A stretch of 64,000 nucleotides of DNA. Origin: Morinoia aosen (lineage: Eukaryota; Arthropoda; Malacostraca; Amphipoda; Talitridae). Within the stretch, counting starts at the first letter, position 1. Each line of letters starts with the position of its first letter. Below, piece after piece: positions 32,201-41,032 of the stretch. The stretch is taken from positions 56,776,020 to 56,840,019 of the forward strand of contig CM059567.1 of NCBI GenBank assembly GCA_030386875.1, given 5' to 3'. The notes below the pieces were generated by a model, which saw only the letters and a list, made by a program, of their open reading frames with translations, was not told where the DNA came from and did not search any database. Both the position numbers and the translations under genes were made by a program.

Positions 32201-35200
32201 GCTGCTGCAAGTCAGGCAACACATTTTGATCTGAAGCCAAATTATCTCCTGAAGTGTCATGGCATTGCTTTGCTATCCTACCAAGGGTGAGAGCTGTGGC
32301 ATGGGTGCGTGAAGAGGCTTCAAGCCTTAGCTTGAGAGACTCTAAATTCGACGAACTTTCAATGATCTTGTCAAACTCGTCTTCAGAAACACATTGTGTG
32401 CTCTTTAGTACAGCCGCACGACCAGGCACTTTGCTGCTTTTGGAAGTAAGGTTAGCAGAGGCGAGCTTTAGAATACTAGGAGTACTGATCTCTCCAGCAC
32501 TATGAAGGGCACGTTTCTTGTTATCAATAAGCGCATTCTTTGAATGATCATCCTCATCACTGCTTTCATCACTCGTTTCTAAAACGACCAACGCACTGGA
32601 AGGTGAGGTGTTCTTCAGGTTTTTACTCTCAGTAGCCAATTTCTTTGCAAAGCTTGTCCCAAATGAACTGTCCTTAAAAGGACTATTGACAACCCATTTG
32701 CACACTGAGCTTTTGGGTAACGTTGCAGGAGAAACGGCAGGAAGCAATTTGGTGGGCGCACAGCTTTGTGAAGTTGTACTTACAGGTAATATCGGAGTTT
32801 GACGCACAGCAGATGATACTTGATAGTTCTTCAATTTTGGAGTATTTAAAACTCTTTTTTCAGATGGAAAAACACCACTTGAAAAGTTCTTGGGTGATGC
32901 AACAGTAGCTGTACAAACTGCGGCAGATTTACACACTTTTGAAGGGGTTGCATTGGAAGAAGGGTTAGAATTACCAGGAGTCTGATTTTTTTCTTCATTG
33001 CTGTAAAAAACTGGCAGCCGCACAGATTTTCTCAAATGACCAAAATCAGGCGGAGCATTTGAGATGGGATTTATTAATTGAGCAGCATTAATAACGATCT
33101 TATCTTTTCCTGGAGCCTGTGGCTGGTTCGATTTTTCTTCAGCACTCGAGGGAATATCAAGGAAGTCTTTACGTCTTGATGGTTGATGCTTAGCATTATG
33201 CACAAGTGGTGGTGGCTCATCATTGCTTGCATCTTCAGCTACAGCAGATACACGAGCCTGATCAACGTGATTGCCTTTTTTTGCTCTTTTATCTTGCAAA
33301 ACCTCGAATTCCTTAGAACTCTCATCATCACTAGATGCTAACAACACATCCTCACTCATGAGAGAAGAATCTTTGCCACTAGGACTCTTTGCAGCAGATG
33401 GAAAAACCTTCACATTTGTGTTGGACTCTTGCGGAAGTAATCGAGAATGAGGTAGATTTGGTGTTGGATTTTCAGGTGAGTCTTCAAGGGTTAGAGTAGA
33501 TATATCTGGTACTATAAATGGTACCTCAGTCTGCTGTTTACCATTTATCATGGTACTATTTAAAACTTTACAAGGGAAAGCTGTACCTTTTGCTTTTTCA
33601 TTTGTAACTTTTGTTTGTTCTTCAGGAGATTTTGAAGAAAGAGATGGAGAAGCTGTAGATGAAAATTTGACTTCTTCACTAATTTGAGGCTGAAGCTGCT
33701 GTTTTTTAACAGCATCAATCATATGATGAAAGTTGTACCTAGCAGCAGGAGTTTTACTAGAAGTTGAATACTCAGTTTCGTTAGTATATTCTTGACATGT
33801 AAAATATAAATTATTTCTCAATGCCACTAACGAGTCAGTATGAGGGATGATTCGTCCTTCAGGAATTTCACTGGTAAACTCCACAAAACTTCCATCATCA
33901 ATGTCGGTGAATTGGCTATCCCTCCTTTTGCCTGTAACTGAATTTATATGAACAACATTATTAGAAGTACTCGAACTTTGGTCAAATGCAGTTGTACCAC
34001 AAAAATTATTCACTTTGTGAGCTGTTGTCCCAGAAGGGCTTCCATAATCAAGGTTTTTCTTAGCTGTTTTAAATTCACCTGGAATTATTTTGTTGGCTGG
34101 AAGATCACTATCTTTGTTTCTGCTCACTGGTAATTTTTTAGTACGAGGACTTGGACTAAGAAAAACATTATCTGAATCTTCTTCAGCAAGAGCAGGAAGT
34201 TTGAAGCCTTTTTTTACCGAATGGAGAGGCTTACAAAATAAGAACCTTCGTTGTGAAGCAGGAGCTTGAATTTTTTTCATACCTCTAACAGCATGTGAAG
34301 AGGAATTTTCTTTCCCTGAAACTTTAGGACTGTGTGGAGGGAGCTTTTCACCCAGAGGGCCTGTTGGGGGTGACTTTGCCTGTAGTCTTGAAAGTTTTGT
34401 CAGTCCTGAAAAATTAGAAAAATAAATATGTAACTCAACACGTTCACTCCATATTGCTACATATGTATGCCACTAGGTAAATTGCTTATTAACTTACCAG
34501 TTACAAAGGCTATTTCAGTGCTTTCACTACCTTCATTTAACCCTCAGTATATCAGAGTAAATTGACCAACGTTGTTTACCAATAGGGGTCTTCAGAGGAC
34601 CCCACTTATTTATCAATTTATATTGTACCTACCCACTTCTTTATAATACAGAGAACTCAAACTAGGTTTTTGAGGAAGTAGGAATTAGAATTTGAAGTAT
34701 ATCCTTTATTAAAATAAAAAAATCCATTTTAGTCATTAAAAAAAAAAATTCTTAGAAATCATAACCATGCTAATTTTGGTTATAATCAATCATAAAAATA
34801 TACTTTTTTACTGAAGTTTGTTTTACTTTTACATTCTGTTACAAACACTTTATGTATCTATTATATTTCAGTACATAACTACACATATCAAATAAGAAGT
34901 GACACTACAGGCTCGAGAGCAAATGACAGTCGTAGTGGTGCTTCTGTGTATCTCACGTTGCTCTCACACAGAGAGCAACGTGTGTTGACTTTTTGGTCAT
35001 TGTTTCTTGGACAGTAAACATATCTTCCTTTCTTTCGGGTCTACTGCTGGCAGAACGCACTTTAAAACATCCAAAAAGTGCAGAAATTCATAATAATGAA
35101 AGTAGCACAATTGTGACATAGTATACCAAGATGGGTCCCGATGAAACCCTCAAGTCAGATTAAGTTTTTTTTAGGTTTGGAAAAATTTCTTAAAATTCTA

Positions 35201-35783
35201 GTTACAAAAAATTTATAGGCAAGTTATGAACTACACATATAAAAATTAGGAGTGCATTATCTGTCCAAGTTTAGTAAAAATCTAACAAAATGCCCTTTTG
35301 GTATGCTAAGGGTTAAATTAGACTATGGCATACAAGTTCAAACATTATCGTACAATATTTTTCCTGCTTGTTGGAAAGGATAAGAATTTAATCAAGCAGT
35401 AAAGATTTGCTTTTCAAATCTGCTTCTTTCAACCTAACCAAACTGACCATAGCAATGCAGTGAATGTGTTAAACTCTGTCTCCAGATGATGCAGGTGGGC
35501 AAAATGCTTTGAAAATCAAATTGGAAATTGAGAAATTCTAGCTAAACGTTATTACATTCATATTTTGCCCACAAATGCAATACAAGGTGGAAAATGTTTC
35601 TTCACAATACTACAGCAATCCAAATGAAAAAAAAAAAATAAATAAAATATCTTTAGAAGTGTTCCACTCACCAGTCTGTGATTCAGTCTTGAGAGCAAGG
35701 GCATGCTGCAATGGACTCCTCATGCCAAATGGAGTGAGGGGAAGATCCGCAATATCCAGTGACAGGCGGGACTGATCAGCCAT
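22980..35783 (-). CDS. GCNA: GCNA/ACRC-type SprT metalloprotease gene, four coding exons
   Basis: Coding exons, in transcript order: 35783-35672, 34405-30997, 25180-25073, 23229-22980. All introns are GT-AG and phases match, predicting 1292 residues. Residues 1-1050 are a disordered Ser/Asp/Glu-rich region with several SUMO-interaction-type motifs (near 644, 825 and 985) and a KEN sequence at 69-71. The SprT domain starts near 1060. Its zinc site is H1150-E1151-LC-H1154 with a third ligand H1167, so the catalytic residues are intact. A four-Cys zinc ribbon (YQCTKCGY and VCGKC) and an HMG-like tail (PFALYVKENYGS) follow. This order is that of GCNA. Known role: GCNA acts in germ and early embryonic nuclei against DNA-protein crosslinks and SUMO-marked topoisomerase II adducts. 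Spartan is less likely because of the long acidic N-terminus and HMG tail. Confidence 0.93.
23262..23598 (-). repeat. Interspersed repeat family A, near-complete copy
   Basis: Reverse-complement match to 17930-18245 over its whole length, from taaacctcccttaccc to cccctgagggg. In the last GCNA intron. Confidence 0.75.
23599..24345. other. GCNA: GCNA intron, unannotated part
   Basis: Nothing recognised between two family A copies. Confidence 0.5.
24346..24690 (-). repeat. Interspersed repeat family A, diverged copy
   Basis: Matches in order: aacaaaggttttctt, atctatgcacaaggc, tgaaccgtaaaaga, aaggcctaccaggtcttcag, gagcgtcaattcctatca. Strongly diverged. Confidence 0.55.
24708..24985 (-). repeat. 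Interspersed repeat family A, diverged copy
   Basis: Starts aagcctccctgacctc and contains agggaatctatgcacaagg-like and caacaaaagaaacacctcc-like segments in family order. Adjacent to the previous copy. Confidence 0.55.
25073..25180 (-). CDS. GCNA: GCNA coding exon 3 (zinc ribbon start)
   Basis: The acceptor is cgttgcag at 25183-25181 and the donor is gctacag|gtgatg. TG plus G rebuilds the Trp of GPLWKSW. The exon then reads ASRAVSTFPELPNISRCHNY and ends YQCTKCGY. PELP..(S/T)RCH.Y and the CX2C pair are the signature following the SprT core. It is separated from exon 2 by a 5.8-kb intron loaded with transposons. Confidence 0.92.
25228..25565 (-). repeat. Interspersed repeat family A copy
   Basis: Contains aagagaggaaagatgtaggt, ggaatccggaatcttagcac, ggcttaattaactcagctc and tcccctgggagtgctatttc in family order. 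Fourth copy in 2.3 kb of the GCNA 3' introns. Confidence 0.7.
26817..27957. repeat. 1.1-kb near-palindromic hairpin element
   Basis: Inverted arms of about 550 bp. Outer ends are gatgaatttaaaaacga and its inverted copy tcgtttttaaattcttcatc. A shared internal block is ggaatacgtttcggagtcca at 26870-26889, inverted at about 27889-27908. The inner stem aagcgtatccttgtaccgga (27348-27367) pairs with 27398-27417, leaving a loop of about 30 bp. No terminal motif identifies a superfamily. Confidence 0.85.
27965..28712. mobile_element. Palindromic mariner derivative (two 3' ends head to head)
   Basis: 748-bp element flanked by TA at 27963-27964 and 28713-28714, with terminal CGAGGCCTGTC inverted repeats. 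The right part is the 3' end of a mariner. The left about 193 bp (27965-28157) is not a mariner 5' end but an inverted, slightly diverged copy of the last about 189 bp, including the end of the transposase coding region and its stop. The element is therefore a foldback that lost its 5' half. Confidence 0.85.
28162..28641 (+). pseudogene. Mariner transposase, C-terminal part only
   Basis: About 150 residues of a Tc1/mariner DDE transposase. It keeps the second and third catalytic Asp, in HHDNAPAH and LAPCDFWLF, with 34 residues between them, the D34D spacing that defines mariner. The first catalytic Asp and the N-terminal DNA-binding domain are absent because the sequence upstream of about 28162 is the inverted 3' end. 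It cannot encode an active enzyme. The frame is otherwise unbroken to the stop. Confidence 0.9.
30148..30996. other. GCNA: GCNA intron 2, 3'-most part
   Basis: Contains a few short repeats of agtagttcattacaa-type at about 30535-30615. Nothing else recognised. Confidence 0.5.
30997..34405 (-). CDS. GCNA: GCNA coding exon 2 (acidic region and SprT domain)
   Basis: The acceptor is taatttttcag at 34408-34406 and the donor is tcttg|gtgagt at 30997/30996. The frame is open through the acceptor, upstream of the internal Met at 34280, giving LTKLSRLQAKSPP before a KEN at 34313-34305. Acidic SUMO-interaction-type segments include VVLETSDESSDEDD, LQIISSEGSDADE and IVHLSDSDVDDVQLL. HELCH is at 31070-31056. 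The frame stops right after the donor, which fits read-through into intron. Confidence 0.93.
34541..35312 (-). mobile_element. piggyBac-like relic (772 bp) in GCNA intron 1
   Basis: Flanked by TTAA at 34537-34540 and 35313-35316, the piggyBac target. Ends are CCCTCAGTATATC and, inverted, CCCTTAGCATACC. Inside, on the minus strand at about 35030-34915, a remnant reads GRYVYCP...TRCSLCE, resembling the Cys-rich C-terminal finger of piggyBac transposases, with a stop upstream. Decayed and non-coding. Confidence 0.7.
35672..35783 (-). CDS. GCNA: GCNA coding exon 1
   Basis: Starts at ATG 35783 (MADQSRLSLDIADLPLTPFG) and ends at donor cagactg|gtgagt. It encodes 37 residues plus one base. The trailing G joins GA of exon 2 to make Gly. 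A tgtatgcag acceptor six bases before the ATG suggests an untranslated exon upstream. Confidence 0.82.
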
Positions 35784-36539
35784 GCTGAACTGCATACACA
35801 TCAAGCATTACTATCAAAACAAAACATAAAAAAAAGATCTGGTGTTCATTCAAAGACAAGTATCCTAGAAATTTCGTAAAATGTAATGATTTACAAATCA
35901 AATGATTATACATGTACAAAAAATGAGTGCCCTGTCAATCAACATCAAGGAGATTCACAAAGTTTGATGTAAAGTGTACCTTTGTAAATGGATTATGACA
36001 TGACATATCTTCAACATTTTAAATTTACTAATATGTCAAGAGATGCTAAAAGTTTGTTCCCACCTACACATCAACCATAATGTTTACTGGGAAAATTAAT
36101 TCAACAAAAATTTGTTTGAGGTAAAAATAGACTACAAAAAATTAAAGTATAAAAAATTGTGCAGATGGGACCACTAAAGACTTCACTAGTCTCTTGACTG
36201 AAATCTAACCATCAGTATTCCACTAAACTAATAACAGTTGACCAGGGAGCTGCATGCAAGTTGAACCATTTCTTGTGCATCAATTAGTAAAAAATATAAG
36301 AGCAAATCATAAAGGCAGCAGAGCATAATACATTATTACTGTACACACTTAGATGACAACAAACATTATGATAAGGTTGGTACCATTAAAATAACCATGT
36401 GGTTGAAATTACTTTGTTAAAGAATTGTTAAAAATTTGAAACATAATGGAGAAATTTACATTGGGATGGGAAGAGAAATGATATGTAGAAGTTAGAGGAG
36501 TATTTTAATTATGAACACACAAAAAACAGAATAACCTTA
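35784..36539. other. GCNA 5' flank, unannotated
   Basis: Expected to hold the GCNA 5' UTR and promoter, but I see no confident element. Confidence 0.4.
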
Positions 36540-37060
36540 TGAGTGACGTCTACCCAGAATCCAAAAAATTCCTGGTTTTGTTTTATTGCTTTAGTTGCTA
36601 GAGATATGCTTACTTCACAAGTTGTCAAATTTGCAGAACGACCTGAGCATCATAAGTGGGGGAAATGGGATTGGGAAGGGAGGGGAGGGGTCAAATTAGC
36701 AGCCAGCGCCAACCTGGAAGTGCATGTGCCACACACCTGAAAATTTTTTTTTGTGGTTTTTATTGCTCTATTCATTACAGAGGTCCTTACTTTACAACCT
36801 AGCAATGGTTCAGAATGTTCTGTGCTTCGTGAAAGGGGAAAACAAGCAAGGGAAGGGGGGTGAATTTGAATGCAGCTGCTATTGCCGGACAGTCATCACA
36901 TAAAACACAAATCAGAAATATCTGGATTTTTTGTTGGTCTATTCAACACAGAACTCTTTACTTTACAATCTAGCAAAGCTACACAACGTTCTTTGCTCTA
37001 TGAGGGGGAAGCAAAGGCGGGAAGGGGAGGAGCACGTCAAGGACGCCACAATGTATACTC
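36540..37060 (+). repeat. Three imperfect tandem repeats of about 165-175 bp
   Basis: Each unit has ttttattgct or ttggtctattca, then cttactt(t)acaa, an intervening attct(g)tgc segment, and a G-rich ggggaaa/gggaagggg block (about 36655-36690, 36830-36860, 37005-37030). Confidence 0.65.
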
Positions 37061-37264
37061 CTAGAGCGGTAATAGATATCTGTGATATCCCTTGTGGCAC
37101 TGATTCCTTCAAGGAACCGCAAAAAACTTACAAGAAAAGATATTCATATGTTCAGATAGCTTTCAGAAAATCACCCGACTCATTGTTTCCAAGCAATATA
37201 GCTAACAAAAAAAAAATAATAATTGGTAAAAAAATGTGCTTGCTGAACAGTTGGAGATAAAAAG

Positions 37265-38135
37265 TTCAAATGCTATCTCCTAAGAAAGTTATTATCATAG
37301 AGCAATGATTGAGATCTCATTGAATATGCAAAGAGTGGCTGCATGGCTGGATGGAGAATCGATTTGAAATTCGCAATATTTTTTAGTTACATTGAAAAAT
37401 CTATGAAAAAATCTGGTAAATCTGAAGGACATGACAGTTGTTGATTTTGCAAATTGTAATGGCTAAACATGGTTAATGACACCAAAAGAAACAAGTTTTC
37501 TTCTATGCACTTTTCGTCTCAAGTGAGTATTTTATTAGTTATAGTGGTAAATGACTTACCGCAACTCCAGTCTTTGAAGCGGAAAGAAATTCTTTGATCG
37601 AGTTGTATGGCAATACTGCAATGGCGTCTCGCTTCCAGGGCTCTGTCTTGAAAGACGAAACCAAACCTACTGCTATACCTCGTTAAATACTCATTTGAGG
37701 AAAAAAGTGTATAGAAGAAAAGTTGTTTATTTCAATGTTATTAACATGTTTCAAGCAACAAAAATTCAAAAATCGATGAGTAGCTGTTTATTCGAGCGCA
37801 TTCGTCATCAATGACGAAACTAAACTTACCGCTATAAATCGTAAAATACTCATTTGAGACGAAAAGTGCATAGAAGAAAACTTATTTATTTTGATTCAAT
37901 TAATTAGGTTCAGGCACCAAAAAGTGAAAAATCAACAACTGTCAAGTCCTTCAGATTTACCAAAAATCCATAAATATTCAAAAATAAAATTTAGAATTTA
38001 TAAAAAATAATCTATTAAAACTTTTAAATCCATTCTCCGTCCAGCCATGCAGCAACTCTTTGCGCATTCAATGAGACCCTAATCATTGCTCTATGACAAT
38101 GACTTTCAGAGAAGATAGCTTTTGAAAATACCCTA
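37265..38135. mobile_element. Foldback element, family B, copy 1
   Basis: Inverted arms of about 300 bp: left about 37265-37565, right about 37830-38135. Left gagcaatgattgagatctca matches inverted right tgagaccctaatcattgctc. aacaagttttcttctatgca and caacaactgtcaagtcctt also pair across the arms. The spacer (about 37676-37775) holds an additional partial arm copy. No transposase seen. Confidence 0.8.
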
Positions 38136-38509
38136 TTTTTTCACCCATTTTCCACATTACCTCCATAATTATTTAAAAAATGAGAAAAAGTCTGGAATAT
38201 GACCCCTATAACCTCTTTAAAAATACATACAAATGCCAAATTTCATAGATCTAGATCCCATACAACAAATGAGACAGCCATCTTCTTGATTCTGGTTAGA
38301 CGTCCCCCTTCAAGTATTCAGACCATAGAAAAAGGCTTTTGAATTAGGATCAGCATTTACAAAAGATGCTCAACACGATGCCTATCTGTAGCAAAGCAGG
38401 TATTCAAATGCTGATGCAATGATTGATGAAGATACCAAGAGTTTCACAACATAGTTCTTGCAGAGGCTTCAACAATTCTACAGATAAGGTCTATAGAAAG
38501 GGGAAAGAA
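38136..38509. other. Spacer between family B foldbacks
   Basis: Nothing recognised. Confidence 0.4.
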
Positions 38510-39140
38510 ACTTGGGTAAATGTAAAGGACTTGACCATAATTGATATTCGAATTTTCGATGCCTTAATAATGTTAATCACATGAAAATAAACAAGTTTTC
38601 TTCAATGCACTTTCCGGCGGAAATGAGTATTTTAAAAGTTATGGCGTTAAATGAGTTACCGGAACTCCATAGTGCATCACCCTATTACAAACGTAAAGAG
38701 GTTGGGTCGTGAGGGGTAGCCACAGTTCTTTTAGTTTTATAATTTTCACTAAAAGAACTGTTGCTACCCCTCACGACCCGACCTCTTTACGTTTGTAATA
38801 GGGGGTTTGCTCTTCGTCGGCTTGGTTGGCGCGCGGGAACGCCTGTTTACTTTCACGTCGGACCGCGCGGTATATTTTTCCCCGCCTCAAACACTGGAGT
38901 TACGGTAACTCATTTAATGCCATAACTTTTAAAATACTCGTTTCCGCCGGAAAGTCCATTGAAGAAAACTTGTTTATTTTCATGTGATTAACATTATTAA
39001 GGCATCAAAAATTCAAATATCAATTATGATCAAGTCCTTTACATTTACCGAAACTTGTTTATTTTGGTCTCATCAACAATCTTTATTGATCAAAGAGCGG
39101 AAAATTGATTATGGTCAAGTCCTCAACATTTACCCAAAAT
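38510..39140. mobile_element. Foldback element, family B, copy 2, with inner hairpin
   Basis: Arms about 38510-38670 and 38888-39052 are inverted copies (taaatgtaaaggacttgacc against ggtcaagt...ttacattta-type sequence) and share blocks with copy 1. A further partial arm lies at about 39085-39140. Confidence 0.75.
38681..38802. repeat. Near-perfect 122-bp hairpin
   Basis: Arms of about 55 bp, cctattacaaacgtaaagag inward and its inverted copy ctctttacgtttgtaatagg, with a loop of about 12 bp. Only a few mismatches by eye. MITE-like, set in the centre of family B copy 2. Confidence 0.9.
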
Positions 39141-40439
39141 TCTAAATGTTAAACTATACAAAATCACAATCAACCCATTTTCATGATGCAAATTTATGAG
39201 CTCTTGGCAACTTGAATTCATCTCGAAAATTTAATGCATGCTCAGATGGCAATGGCAAACCCACCAAGACAAAAAGACAATGACATAAAAAGAGATAGAA
39301 ACTAAAGTTACTCACGAAGCTTTTTCTCCACTTTCTCTCTTAATGGTGAGATACTAAAATAACACTCCTACGCCAAGATTGTAATAAAGGAGATATCACT
39401 AAGATCAATGCTCTGGAGAATATTTTGATGGAGTTTCTTCAACATCGCTTCCAAGCCCCAAATGACGAAATAAATTCTTCTACATATTCAGATATACTAA
39501 AAGAGAAACTTATGTAGTCATAACTGGATAAAATTAATGTTGTTGTTAGACTGACTAGAGAAATATAAACATTCAATGTGACATCTTATAATTAATTATT
39601 ACTTTGCGACATGCTCGGCGAGGCCAGAGCGTTATACTTTCCGCCGTAGTGTTTAAAAAACATTATGGTGTCAGGCTAAAAAGTTCAGACCAGCTTGACC
39701 TACACCGTTCAATTAATTAGTGAAAATGACCAATGGATGTGCATATATGGATCACTTGTTTTATAAAGTAGAAATATTTATTCTATAGTTGACAGATTAT
39801 ATTTGTAAACTAACAAACGGTTGAGTCGTTGAGAAGTTAAGCCATAAAAATGCATTGGGTTTTGATGAAGAGTACGATAACATCTATGCAAACCACATGT
39901 AGGAGGCGACGGAAAAAATTTAATACGTCGATTCTTGTGAAATTTATCGTTGTATTATGCATTTTATGTTATGATGCACAGCTTTCAACTTCTCGCACTT
40001 TTCTTTTCAGTATTCTTACTACGATTTCTGACTCCCGCCCATTTTTGCGCATTTAGTTCTCAAATGTAAATTTCAATTTCATATGACTGCCATTGATCTT
40101 CCTCTAGCTCTGCTGGGTTTGAACCAGTGATATGATGTTTGAATATATTTTCTTGCATCATCATTAAAACTAATATAATATACATGATATTTTATAATTA
40201 CGTATGAAATGCTCTACGAGAAAACAATTTAAATATTTTTGCTAGAGCTTACTTTATTGCTAAAGCTTACTTTATTTCTGTTAACAATGTATTTAATTTA
40301 CTATTTCCTTTGTATACATGTGCAAGGAAACTTGCTTTGTTTGATTTTCTCTAGATATCTTTTATGTTTGGTTGGTATGGTTTGACTTTGCGTTGATACC
40401 AATTTTTAAAATATAAAGCTCTCGAGTAGGTTTTCGAAT
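39141..40439. other. Unannotated stretch
   Basis: AT-rich DNA with only short frames; nothing recognised. Confidence 0.4.
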
Positions 40440-40761
40440 TACGTGACAGAGGGTAATGACGACACGGTTGGGAACTGAGCTTTGTCTCGGGTTTATTTGA
40501 AGAAGCCAGAAGGACCGCCGAGACTTGTTTACTGACGAACTTGGCTGAAGATGGTTCGCAGTCCGTGCAGGCAAAAGGCTCCGGCGGGTGAGGAAGTCGA
40601 CGGCGTGTGTGGTGGTGATTTATGGTATTCACTTTATGAGTGGGGCAATTTGACAGGCAAGAGAAACAGTGTGATTTCAGGGGTAGGCTCAAAGCCTGCG
40701 GAATTTGAGCAGGTGGGTGATATCAATTTGAGCCGTGATTGATGGCGATAATAGATCTTAA
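40440..40761 (+). other. GC-richer segment, possible first exon
   Basis: Less AT-rich than its surroundings. An ATG at 40551 (MVRSPCRQKAPAG) is followed by a possible donor, gcgg|gtgagg. The copia element is inserted just downstream. There is no family match and no downstream exon was found, so a gene start here is only a possibility. Confidence 0.2.
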
Positions 40762-41021
40762 TAATGGACGTAGGTTAAGAAGACGAGACTCTTGGAGTTT
40801 GTATAATCAGTACACACAGCAGGACACACGTTTACATTACGAAGGGTAGCGGTGGAGTGGACTCCAGCCAAGCCCGAGAACTACGAGCAGAGATCCACAA
40901 GAACCATGAGCTCAGTTCTCAACGCATAGTGCTGTCTAAATACATTCTTACGCAAGAGCACTGTAACATTATCAGTATTATACACATATACATTCAAGGT
41001 GCTACATGAAAGGTTTCAACA
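40762..41021 (-). repeat. Copia 3' LTR
   Basis: 260 bp. On the element strand it runs from TGTTGAAACC to CGTCCATTA. It appears base-for-base identical to 45020-45279. Confidence 0.94.
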
Positions 41022-41032
41022 CTCCTTCTCAC
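41022..41032 (-). promoter_or_regulatory. Polypurine tract
   Basis: TGAGAAGGAG-type purine run on the element strand directly before the 3' LTR. Site of plus-strand priming. It includes the gag-pol stop codon. Confidence 0.75.

Noticed and set aside
40551-40742. MVRSPC start resembling plant MYB proteins
   Set aside because: Similarity is limited to six residues and no MYB repeat follows. Coincidence.
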